Part shown: piece by piece, positions 34,184-42,764 of the stretch
How the letters are laid out: each line of letters opens with the position of its first letter
Numbering within the stretch: position 1 is the first letter of the stretch
NCBI GenBank assembly: GCA_002844335.1
Contig: CP019154.1
Coordinates: 1-64,000 of the forward strand
DNA: 64,000 bases
From: Haloarcula taiwanensis
GTDB taxonomy: Archaea > Halobacteriota > Halobacteria > Halobacteriales > Haloarculaceae
Direction of reading: 5' to 3'
Notes under the pieces: model-generated
The model's input: the letters and a program-made list of their open reading frames with translations, nothing else
Told to the model about the DNA's origin: nothing
Database searches by the model: none
Position numbers and translations under genes: made by a program

Positions 34184-35389
34184 CTACCGCTCTATTCTGG
34201 ATTCGGGTTGGACGGTTTCGGTTTCCGGCTCGCCGATGGCGGTGTAGTCGCTGCTCGATTTGATGATGGAGAGTGCCGTCATAATGTCGGATCGGGTGAG
34301 CAGCCCTTCGAAGGAGTCGTCTTCGCCAGTGACCAGCAGGCGACCGACGGAGTTCTGTTGGAGCGAGGTCAACGCGTCCATCACGTCGGTGTCCGAGCTA
34401 ATCGTGATGATTTCCGTCGTCATCACGTCGCCGACGGTGTAGGCATCGCGCTCGACTTCCTGAACGGCGCGGGCGTCTTCGAGCGTGACAAGGCCGATGA
34501 CCTCGCCGCCGCGCTCGACCGGATAGCCGGTGTGGCGCTCCCTGAACATTGTCTGGATGAGCTCCCGGACGGACATGTCTTCGGGGACCGTCGTTACGTG
34601 GTCCGCCGGCGTCATCACGTCCGCGACGGTGACGCCCTCGAACGCGGCCCGCATCGAGGTCTGGCGGGACTCGCCCGCCGCGCCGATGTAGATGAAGAAG
34701 GCTAGGCCGGCGAGGAAGATGTTTCCGAGGACGAAGATGCCAAACAGGCCGAGGAAGATGGCGAACACCTTCCCGACCTCGGCGGCGATGGTTGTGGCTC
34801 TGGCGTAGGACCGTCGGCGGGCGAGCAGCGCACGCAGGACGCGGCCGCCGTCCATCGGGAACCCCGGGAGCATGTTGAACGCCGCCAGCGCGATGTTCAT
34901 CAGCGCGAGATAGCCGAGAATAAACCGGGCTGATTCGACGATGGTCCCCACGCCGCTCGGGAGAATCTGGAACGCGACGTAACAGACAGCGCCGACGGCG
35001 ATACTGACGATAGGACCGGCGATGGCGATGACCAGTTCCTGTTTCCAGTCTTCGGGCATCTCGCTGAGCTGGGCGATGCCGCCGAACAGCCAGAGCGTGA
35101 TGGAGTCGATGGGAAAGCCATAGCGGATGGCCACGAGCGAGTGGCCGAGTTCGTGGAGGACGACGCCGGCGAACAGGCCGACGGCCGCACCGATGCCGAG
35201 CACCCAGACGAGTGCACCGTCGGTGAGGACGGCGGCGTCCAGCCCGGCGTTCAAGGTCCCGTTCAGGAGCTCGGTCGTCTGCTCTACCTGTGTCCCGATA
35301 ATCCAGGCGAACAGCGGTAGTACGAGGAGAAATGTCAGGTCCAACTGGATCGGGATTCCGAACGCGCTTCCGATACGAAACCGGCGCAT
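34184..35389 (-). CDS. Site-2 protease (M50) with two CBS domains
   Basis: Intramembrane metalloprotease of 401 residues. The HELGH zinc motif is H79-H83, and the third ligand is in NMLPGFPMDGGR. About six membrane helices fill residues 15-245. Two CBS domains follow (about 255-375; VMTPADHVTTVPED and VMTTEIITISSD), which usually bind adenine nucleotides and may gate activity. It would cut membrane-bound regulators. ATG 35389 precedes MRRFRIGSAFGIPI, the usual family start. Confidence 0.9.
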   Translation of the reverse strand: MRRFRIGSAFGIPIQLDLTFLLVLPLFAWIIGTQVEQTTELLNGTLNAGLDAAVLTDGALVWVLGIGAAVGLFAGVVLHELGHSLVAIRYGFPIDSITLWLFGGIAQLSEMPEDWKQELVIAIAGPIVSIAVGAVCYVAFQILPSGVGTIVESARFILGYLALMNIALAAFNMLPGFPMDGGRVLRALLARRRSYARATTIAAEVGKVFAIFLGLFGIFVLGNIFLAGLAFFIYIGAAGESRQTSMRAAFEGVTVADVMTPADHVTTVPEDMSVRELIQTMFRERHTGYPVERGGEVIGLVTLEDARAVQEVERDAYTVGDVMTTEIITISSDTDVMDALTSLQQNSVGRLLVTGEDDSFEGLLTRSDIMTALSIIKSSSDYTAIGEPETETVQPESRIER

Positions 35390-35477
35390 ATCGAGGAGTT
35401 GACGCGGGACGGTCTTAAGCCCCCTTGGCGGGACTCCCGCCGCCACGCCTTTGCGCTGCACCCGCGATGTCTCACAC

Positions 35478-35843
35478 ATGAGCGACCCACTGATTCGGCG
35501 GGCCGAGGACATCGAGTACGAGGGTGTCGACGCAGCTGACGGGCTAAAAAAAGGCGTTCTCATCGGCGAGGGGACCGGCGGTGGCAATCTCGCAATTCGG
35601 CGCTTCACGCTCGCCCCCGGCGGCAGTGTACCGGAACACACCAACGAGGTCGAACACGAGCAGTACGTCCTTGCTGGCCGGTACACCGTCGGTATCGAGG
35701 GCGAAGAGTACGACGTCGAAGCCGGCGACAGCCTCCATATCCCCGCCGGCGCTGTCCACTGGTACCGCAACGACGGTGACGAACCGGGTGCGTTCCTCTG
35801 TGCGGTTCCCGCCGGCGACGACGAAATCAAACTGCAGGAGTGA
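35478..35843 (+). CDS. Cupin-domain protein
   Basis: Single-cupin protein of 121 residues. The first motif is PEHTNEVEHEQYVLAG and the second GDSLHIPAGAVHWYRN, supplying His and Glu ligands for a metal. No partner gene identifies the substrate. It starts 88 bp from the divergent protease gene. Confidence 0.85.
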   Translation: MSDPLIRRAEDIEYEGVDAADGLKKGVLIGEGTGGGNLAIRRFTLAPGGSVPEHTNEVEHEQYVLAGRYTVGIEGEEYDVEAGDSLHIPAGAVHWYRNDGDEPGAFLCAVPAGDDEIKLQE

Positions 35844-36126
35844 CTGCTAGCATGTGCATCTCCACGGGCGTAGCAACAGCTGAGCACCAGAGCGCCCAAC
35901 ACAGAGCCGACTACCCAATCCAGGCCGGGTGGGAGCGAAAGGGGCGAACCGCTGGGCGTTCGAGACGACCTAAACACCGCAGGGAGTGCAACGACCGAGG
36001 AGCGCAGCGAGTCGCAGTAGTCCAGCGGCTCGGGGCGTTCTGGCTGTTCGAAACCGTAGCCGCGTGATTCGTCCCGCCCACACCTAGTCCGAACCGCTCA
36101 AGTAGCGCAATCGCCACTAGACAACT

Positions 36127-38172
36127 GTGTCACAGCAGGCCGCACAGGTAGAGACGCTGTTCCTCCACGAACACGGCGAGGAGTTCCGCGTCGTCGCCCA
36201 GCGGGACGGCGACCGGCTCTTCCACGGCATCCTCGAACTCAAGGAGACCGACGCCGGCCCCCGCCCACGCCGACTTCGGATCAAGGACGGGACCAGCGAG
36301 GAGCTTCGCTCCCCCGACCAGTTCGTCGAGATCGCCCGTCGTGCGGCCCGCATTCGCATCTCCGAGCAGACTACCCCGCTCGCCCGCGAGCGCATCCGCG
36401 AGATGCTCGACGCGTACCAGATCGAGGCCAAGGTCGTCCGGAGCTGCCGGCTGTGTGCCTCCGACGGGCGCTACTCGCCGATCACGAGCGAGACGGCCAT
36501 CGAAGCCGACGACGAGACCATCTGTCCGGAGTGCGCTCGTCAGCAACTCGACCGCGAACTCGCGTTCAAAGGGAGCATCAGCGGCGACGCGCGCGACCGC
36601 CTCGAAGAACTGCTACTGGAAGTCCAGGATCTCGACCGGGTGACGAACCTCCTGTCGGGCCAACTGGACCCGGACCTGACGAAGTTCGACGAGATTTCGG
36701 CGACCGTCGACGAGGTCGACCCCGTCCGCGTCGACTCGCTGGACCTCCACCCGGGTATGCAAGCACACCTCGAATCCCGGTTCGACACCCTGCTCCCGGT
36801 CCAGAGCCTCGCCGTCGAGCACGGGGCCACGGAGGGCCGCGACCAGCTGGTCGTGAGCGCGACGGCGACGGGGAAGACGCTCATCGGCGAGATGGCCGGC
36901 ATCGACCGCGTCCTCAACGGCAAGGGCAAGATGCTGTTTCTCGTCCCGCTGGTCGCGCTCGCGAACCAGAAATACGAGCAGTTCCAGGACCGCTACGGCG
37001 ACATGGTCGACGTGTCGCTGCGCGTGGGTGCCAGCCGTATCGCCGACGAGGGCGGACGCTTCGACCCCGAAGCTGATGTCATCGTCGGGACCTACGAGGG
37101 AATCGACCACGCGCTCCGGACTGGCAAGAATCTCGGCACTGTCGGCACCGTCGTCATCGACGAGGTCCACACGCTCGGCGAGGACGAGCGGGGCCACCGG
37201 CTCGACGGCCTGATTTCCAGACTCAAATACTACTGCGAGTCCGGCGGCGCGCCCGACAGCGGCGACACGCAGTGGATTTACCTCTCGGCGACGGTCGGCA
37301 ACCCCGGCCAGCTGGCCGACCAACTCCGAGCGACGCTCATCGAGTTCGAGGAGCGGCCGGTCCCCATCGAGCGCCACGTCACGTTCGCCGACGGCCGCGA
37401 GAAGATTGAGACGGAAAAGAAGCTGGTCAAGCGGGCGTTCGATAATAAGTCCAGCAAGGGCTATCGCGGTCAGACTATCATTTTCACCAACTCCCGGCGG
37501 CGCTGTCACCAGATCTCACGGAAACTGGAGTACAGCTCAGCGCCGTACCACGCCGGACTGGACAACCGGAAGCGCCAGCGCGTCGAGCGGCAGTTCGCCG
37601 ACCAGGACCTCGCGGCGGTCGTGACGACGGCGGCGCTGGCCGCTGGGGTGGACTTCCCGGCCTCGCAGGTCATCTTCGACTCGCTGGCGATGGGTATCGA
37701 GTGGCTCACCGTCCAGGAGTTCAGCCAGATGCTCGGCCGTGCGGGCCGCCCGGACTACCACGACAAGGGGACCGTCTACATGCTGGTCGAACCGGACTGC
37801 TCGTACCACAACAGCATGGAGATGACCGAGGATGAAGTGGCGTTCAAACTCCTGAAAGGCGAGATGGAGCCGGTCATCACCCGCTACGACGAGGGCGCGG
37901 CCGTCGAGGAGACGCTGGCGAACGTCACCGTTGCCGGCAAGCAGGCCAAGCGGCTCAACGACCGGATGGTCGGCGAGGTGCCGACGAAACACGCACTGGG
38001 GAAACTGCTCGAATACGAGTTCATCGACGGCCTCTCACCGACGCCGCTCGGCCGGGCTGTGACCCGGCACTTCCTCGCGCCCGACGAGGCGTTCCAGTTG
38101 CTCGACGGCATCCGGAAGGGACAGCATCCTTACGAAATCGTCGCCGACATGGAACTGCGCGACGAGCACTGA
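36127..38172 (+). CDS. SF2 helicase with zinc-binding N-terminus (haloarchaeal, DUF5814-like)
   Basis: A 681-residue Ski2/Hel308-like helicase beginning at GTG 36127. A distinct N-terminal region carries CRLC and CPEC pairs (about 109-138). Motif I is SATATGKT, motif II DEVH (VIDEVHTLGEDERG), motif III LSATVG, motif IV IFTNSRRRC, and motif VI QMLGRAGRP. A helical C-terminus follows. It probably unwinds or remodels DNA or RNA; the substrate is unknown. I recall this family as DUF5814 helicases but cannot verify it here. Confidence 0.87.
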   Translation: MSQQAAQVETLFLHEHGEEFRVVAQRDGDRLFHGILELKETDAGPRPRRLRIKDGTSEELRSPDQFVEIARRAARIRISEQTTPLARERIREMLDAYQIEAKVVRSCRLCASDGRYSPITSETAIEADDETICPECARQQLDRELAFKGSISGDARDRLEELLLEVQDLDRVTNLLSGQLDPDLTKFDEISATVDEVDPVRVDSLDLHPGMQAHLESRFDTLLPVQSLAVEHGATEGRDQLVVSATATGKTLIGEMAGIDRVLNGKGKMLFLVPLVALANQKYEQFQDRYGDMVDVSLRVGASRIADEGGRFDPEADVIVGTYEGIDHALRTGKNLGTVGTVVIDEVHTLGEDERGHRLDGLISRLKYYCESGGAPDSGDTQWIYLSATVGNPGQLADQLRATLIEFEERPVPIERHVTFADGREKIETEKKLVKRAFDNKSSKGYRGQTIIFTNSRRRCHQISRKLEYSSAPYHAGLDNRKRQRVERQFADQDLAAVVTTAALAAGVDFPASQVIFDSLAMGIEWLTVQEFSQMLGRAGRPDYHDKGTVYMLVEPDCSYHNSMEMTEDEVAFKLLKGEMEPVITRYDEGAAVEETLANVTVAGKQAKRLNDRMVGEVPTKHALGKLLEYEFIDGLSPTPLGRAVTRHFLAPDEAFQLLDGIRKGQHPYEIVADMELRDEH

Positions 38173-38251
38173 ATCGCTTTCGCCCCGCAGACCTGTCGGC
38201 CGAATATCCTTTCGGCGTACATTCTTGTAGCGGCACGTACTTCCGGTGTCC

Positions 38252-40234
38252 ATGGGCCTGTTCGATACGATCCGTCGCACCGTCGGTGGCGATACCTCGT
38301 CGACCGGCGGGGACGAACGGACGGCTGGAGGTGACTCCTCGTCCGACGATGGGCCGGACCGTCTGGACACGGCGACGCTTGACCCGACGGCGTTCCGGAA
38401 GTACGCCGAGCGCGTCGTTGACGGCGCGGACCCGCTGACGTTCGACCCCGATGCGCTCGCCCGTCTCGATACAGCCATCGAGGAGAGCTACGGCGGCGAG
38501 ACCGTCGGTGGCGCCGCGGGGACGACGACCTACACCGAGAACACGGTACGGTTCGGGAGCTATCTCGGCGAACTCCTCGTGCGAGCATACGACGGTGAGT
38601 GGGTCCAGTCCGACGGCCGGTGGGGCGTCGCCGTTTCCGGGCCGGACGACGAGGTGGGCGTCGCGGTGTTCGACGTGGCCGCTCGCTCGTTCGGCAACGA
38701 GCCGGTGTTTGCGGCCGTCGTGACGCGTCTGGAGTCCGAACTGGCACTGGATAGTGTCCAGAACGCCGGACCTGCAGTCCCGGAGACGGACGAAACCGAT
38801 ACCGACAGCGGCGCTTCCGAGCCGACGCGGATCGTTAGCCGCGTCGACGATGGACAGGCGGACGAGCGCGACGCACCTCCCGAACCGACGGCGGCAGACG
38901 AGCAAGGTGAGACAACTGCCGGCGATACCGCTGCTTCTGCGCCGTCGCAGGCTGTCGAAACGGAGCCGACCCGAGTCGTTCGTCGGGTCGACGCCGACGC
39001 GGAGACGGGTGACGGGTCGGACGACACTGACCCTACACCTGTCGTCGGTGACGTTGCTGACGAACCAGCGAACGAGGCACCACCGGCCAACGAAGCTGAT
39101 GGCACGGCTACCGACATCGCTGGAGACGCGAACCCCGACCCGACCGATTCAGCGTCAGACGATGCCGGTAGCGAGCCGTCGACCGCTGAAACCACCGAAG
39201 CGGAATCGACCGCCGTTCCGAGTGACCGGCCGTCGGCCACTGACACGCCTGCTACCGCCGAAACAGCTACCGATGAGCTCGCTGATTCGGCCGCGGCCGA
39301 CGAGGCGGCCGCATATATCGACGAAGCAGAGTCCTCGTTCGATAGTGCTACAGCGGGCCCCTCGGACGACGCACCGACGACCGAGACACCGCCAGCAGGC
39401 TCGCCTATCGACTCCCGCGACGATGCTGGAACCGGTGACACCGCGCCCGTGGGGTCGGCAACTGACACACCCGTTGACGACGCAGCGACGGACACAGTCG
39501 CTGACGGACCGGCCGACGCATCGACGGACGACGAACCGACTCGCGATAGCTCGCCGGATGCGTCGTCAGGCGATGCTCCAGACGCAGAGGCGGCTTCCGA
39601 AACGACGGCTGACGAGTCACTTGCAGCCATCGACAACACCGCGGCGGTCGATGACGAGCCGGTAGCTGTTGCGGAATCCGACGCCGGGACATCATCCGAT
39701 GACAGTCCCGATGCATCGGACTCTGTTGCGGACGCTGAGGCGTCTGGTGCCACTGCGACTACACCGTTACAGGACGGCTCCGCTGGCTCGACGGCCCGCT
39801 CGTGGGATCCCGGCACGGTCCGCGCGGGCCACGCTGACACCGCTGTCGAGTTCGCCGAGTTCTGGGGCGAGCACGACCTCGATTTCTCCCCGGCCTCGCT
39901 GTCACGCCTCGATGACCTGGTCGACACAGAGTGGGACAACGAGCGCTTCGCCGAGACGACGTTCGGGAGCGATGCGTCGTTCGACGACCGCGCATTTACC
40001 AGCGTCGTCCGGGAACTCGGCGGCTACTTCGGCGAGGTACTCGTCCGACATCTCGATGGCGACTGGACTGACGAGACGGACCACGAAGCGGCGGTCGTCG
40101 TCGGCGGACCGGACGGACAGTTCGCCGTTCCCGTCTTCGAGGTGGCGATAACCTCGCTCAGAAAACGGGCCGTGTTCGGCCGGAGCTACGACGCTTTGCT
40201 CGACGACCTCGGCCGCGACGGACCGGTTCGGTGA
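38252..40234 (+). CDS. Long acidic protein with two similar domains joined by a disordered linker
   Basis: A 660-residue protein. An N-terminal domain (about 35-165) and a C-terminal domain (about 515-655) are clearly related; compare FGSYLGELLVRAYDGEW with LGGYFGEVLVRHLDGDW, then GVAVFDVAARSF with AVPVFEVAITSL. About 350 residues of Asp, Thr, Ala, Ser and Pro lie between, containing three short motifs: EPTRIVSRVD, EPTRVVRRVD and DPTPVVGDV. ATG 38252 was preferred to GTG 38246. The family is not recognised; the layout suggests a scaffold or adaptor. Confidence 0.8.
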   Translation: MGLFDTIRRTVGGDTSSTGGDERTAGGDSSSDDGPDRLDTATLDPTAFRKYAERVVDGADPLTFDPDALARLDTAIEESYGGETVGGAAGTTTYTENTVRFGSYLGELLVRAYDGEWVQSDGRWGVAVSGPDDEVGVAVFDVAARSFGNEPVFAAVVTRLESELALDSVQNAGPAVPETDETDTDSGASEPTRIVSRVDDGQADERDAPPEPTAADEQGETTAGDTAASAPSQAVETEPTRVVRRVDADAETGDGSDDTDPTPVVGDVADEPANEAPPANEADGTATDIAGDANPDPTDSASDDAGSEPSTAETTEAESTAVPSDRPSATDTPATAETATDELADSAAADEAAAYIDEAESSFDSATAGPSDDAPTTETPPAGSPIDSRDDAGTGDTAPVGSATDTPVDDAATDTVADGPADASTDDEPTRDSSPDASSGDAPDAEAASETTADESLAAIDNTAAVDDEPVAVAESDAGTSSDDSPDASDSVADAEASGATATTPLQDGSAGSTARSWDPGTVRAGHADTAVEFAEFWGEHDLDFSPASLSRLDDLVDTEWDNERFAETTFGSDASFDDRAFTSVVRELGGYFGEVLVRHLDGDWTDETDHEAAVVVGGPDGQFAVPVFEVAITSLRKRAVFGRSYDALLDDLGRDGPVR

Positions 40235-40265
40235 GCCCGTTCCCGGCGCGTCCACCTCGTCGTAG

Positions 40266-40439
40266 CTATTCGCTCAGGGCCATGACCGACGTGCTCCCAC
40301 AGTCGGGGCACTCGTCGTGGTCCGCGTAAAGCAGCGTCTCACACTCTATACACCGGTGGGTGGCTTCGTCGTCGGACGCGTTTCCGACCTCCTGTTTCAG
40401 CTCCTCGACTTTTCGACCGAGATCGTTGAAAATTCCCAT
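40266..40439 (-). CDS. 57-residue zinc-ribbon protein
   Basis: A tiny protein starting MGIFNDLGRKVEELKQEVG, then CIEC and CPDC pairs (C30, C33, C44, C47) forming a rubredoxin-like zinc ribbon, ending MALSE. The N-terminal amphipathic helix may bind a partner or membrane. It is convergent with the long acidic-protein gene (31 bases between stops) and divergent from the SLC13-type gene. The type is common in haloarchaea; function unknown. Confidence 0.75.
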   Translation of the reverse strand: MGIFNDLGRKVEELKQEVGNASDDEATHRCIECETLLYADHDECPDCGSTSVMALSE

Positions 40440-40554
40440 TGGGATACTGTTCGACCCGGACAGGGATAAACGTCGGCCGCCGGGTCAGGGTGCCAGCGGA
40501 CGCCCGACTCGCAAACGACCCATCCTTTTGTCACTGGCCCCGCAGGGGACAGAC

Positions 40555-42456
40555 GTGTCGCTGCCACCTGTCACGCCGGGGATGTTGTTCGTGTTCGCGA
40601 CCATCGTCGCCGCGCTGGTGCTGTTTGCGACGGAGGCGCTGCCAGTCGACGTGACCGCTATCGCCGTCATGGTGGCGCTGATGCTGGCCGAACCGGTGAC
40701 GGTACTCGCGGCCGATATCGGGCTGCTCGCCGAGCCGGTGTACGTGTTACATCAGCCGGGCGACGGGCTATCGCCGCTGGATCGCGGGCTTTCGGGTTTT
40801 GCCTCGACGGCGACGATAACTGTGCTGGCGATGTTCATTCTCTCCGACGGCGTCCAGCGGACCGGAATCGTCCAGATCCTCGGCGCGAAAATCGCCTCCC
40901 TGACCGGGGACAGCGAAACGAAACAGCTCGGTGCGACCGTCGGGCTGGTCGCGCCTATCTCCGGGTTCATCAACAACACCGCTGCCGTCGCCATCCTCCT
41001 GCCGATGGTGACCGATATCGCGCACAAGGGCAAGCTCTCGCCGTCGAAACTACTGCTGCCGCTGTCCTACGCCTCGATGTTCGGCGGGATGTTGACGCTC
41101 ATCGGCACCTCGACGAACATCCTCGCCTCGCAGCTCTCGGCGGAACTGATCGGCCGTCCGTTCAGTATGTTCGAGTTCACCCAGCTCGGCATTATCGTGA
41201 CTATCATCGGGACGATCTATCTGCTCACTGTCGGGCGCTATCTGGTCCCGTCGCGTATCCCGGCCGAAGAGGACCTCACCCGGGAGTTCGAGATGGGTGA
41301 GTACCTGACCGAAGTTGTCGTCCGCGAAGACTCCCCGCTCATCGGCCAGACTGTCGAGGAGGCGCTCAGAGTCTCGGAGTTCGACGTGGATATCGTCCAA
41401 CTGGTCCGTGAGAAGCGCACGTTCCTCGAACCGTTCGGACAGAAAGCGATCCAGGCCGGCGACGTCTTTGCCGTTCGGACGGACCGGGACACACTTGTCG
41501 ACCTCCTCGACGTCGAGGGGCTGGACGTAATTCCCGAGGTTGAGGTTGACGACGCGGAACTGGAAACCGCGACCGAGCGAAAGAATCTCGTCGAGGTCGT
41601 CGTCGCTCCCGGCTCCTCGCTCATCGGCGAGACGCTCGTCTCCACGAGCTTCCGCCAGCGCTACGACGCGACTGTGCTGGCGCTTCGCCACGGACAGGAG
41701 CTGTACCGCCAGCGAATGGACCACGTCACACTCCGCATCGGCGATACGCTGCTGGTGCAGGCCACCCCAGACAGCATCGACCGCCTCAACCGCAATAACG
41801 ACTTCATCGTCGCCCAGGAAGTCGAACGACCGGACTTCCGCCAGTCGAAGATTCCCGTCGCGGTCGGCATCGTCGCCGCCGTTGTGGGTGTCGCGGCCCT
41901 GACGCCGATTCACATCGTCATCTCGGCGCTCGGCGGGGCGCTCGCGATGGTCCTCACCGGCTGTCTCCGCCCGCCCGAGCTGTACGACGCCGTTCAGTGG
42001 GACGTCATCTTCCTGCTTGCCGGTGTCATTCCGCTGGGAATCGCCCTGCAGGAGACCGGCGGCGCTGACCTGCTTGCGGAGCTGTTCGTCATGGGGGCCG
42101 GCAGTGTCCTCACCGCCGGTGGCGGCCTCGCGGTCGTCCTCGGCCTCATGTACCTCGTCACGGCGCTCCTGACGAACATCATCTCGAACAACGCCTCCGT
42201 CGTTTTGATGATCCCAGTCGCCATCGAAACCGCCCGGCAACTGAACGCCAACGCCTTCGCCTTCGTCCTCGCCGTCACCTTCGCCGCCTCGACGGCGTTC
42301 ATGACGCCGGTCGGCTACCAGACGAACCTCCTCGTCTACGGTCCTGGTGGGTACCGATTCGCCGACTATCTGAAGGTCGGTGCGCCGCTCCAGGCCGTCT
42401 TCGCCGTCGCGACGACGCTCGGCATCGCGTACTTCTGGGGCCTCGCTCCCGCGTGA
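40555..42456 (+). CDS. SLC13-type transporter with two TrkA-C domains
   Basis: Divalent-anion/sodium symporter-like protein of 633 residues. Hydrophobic halves flank a soluble middle with two TrkA_C (RCK-C) domains (about 240-425; EVVVREDSPLIGQTVEE and EVVVAPGSSLIGETLVS). Pore signatures INNTAAVAILLP and ISNNASVVLMIP occur once in each half, as expected for the inverted repeat. Possible substrates are sulfate or dicarboxylates. GTG 40555 gives MSLPPVTPGM just before TM1. Confidence 0.88.
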   Translation: MSLPPVTPGMLFVFATIVAALVLFATEALPVDVTAIAVMVALMLAEPVTVLAADIGLLAEPVYVLHQPGDGLSPLDRGLSGFASTATITVLAMFILSDGVQRTGIVQILGAKIASLTGDSETKQLGATVGLVAPISGFINNTAAVAILLPMVTDIAHKGKLSPSKLLLPLSYASMFGGMLTLIGTSTNILASQLSAELIGRPFSMFEFTQLGIIVTIIGTIYLLTVGRYLVPSRIPAEEDLTREFEMGEYLTEVVVREDSPLIGQTVEEALRVSEFDVDIVQLVREKRTFLEPFGQKAIQAGDVFAVRTDRDTLVDLLDVEGLDVIPEVEVDDAELETATERKNLVEVVVAPGSSLIGETLVSTSFRQRYDATVLALRHGQELYRQRMDHVTLRIGDTLLVQATPDSIDRLNRNNDFIVAQEVERPDFRQSKIPVAVGIVAAVVGVAALTPIHIVISALGGALAMVLTGCLRPPELYDAVQWDVIFLLAGVIPLGIALQETGGADLLAELFVMGAGSVLTAGGGLAVVLGLMYLVTALLTNIISNNASVVLMIPVAIETARQLNANAFAFVLAVTFAASTAFMTPVGYQTNLLVYGPGGYRFADYLKVGAPLQAVFAVATTLGIAYFWGLAPA

Positions 42457-42511
42457 CACGGCCGCCTCGCAACGAAACGCTTTACACGCTGTCGAGTCGA
42501 GGTGGTAGTAC

Positions 42512-42584
42512 GGGATCGTGGGGTAGCTTGGTAACCTTCGGGCCTTGGGTGCCCGCGCCCCTAGTTCAAATCTGGGCGATCCCA
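42512..42584 (+). tRNA. tRNA-Pro(TGG)
   Basis: The acceptor stem is GGGATCG/CGATCCC with discriminator A. The anticodon stem CGGGC/GCCCG encloses CTTGGGT, so the anticodon is TGG. The T arm contains TAGTTCAAATCTG. There is no intron and no encoded CCA. Confidence 0.93.
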
Positions 42585-42764
42585 TAGCTGGATTCCGAAT
42601 GCGACCGTTCTGTCGCTTTTCCCGCTCCTCTCTAGCGGTCTGTACTGCCAGTCGCCTGCTGTCGTCGCTGCTCTCACCCGTCTTCGTGGCCGGTCCTTAC
42701 CGTTGTCCAGCAACGACTTTCCGAACAACACGGTGAAAAGAGCCCGCCGCGAGGGCACGTCGCG

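Noticed and set aside
35844..36126. Possible small gene or repeat between cupin and helicase genes
   Set aside because: Only short frames and the purine-rich GAGCGCAGCGAG-type wording common in haloarchaeal spacers; no dyad or coding signal.
41050..42585. A 511-codon minus-strand open frame
   Set aside because: Antisense to the SLC13-type transporter and runs into the tRNA-Pro gene.
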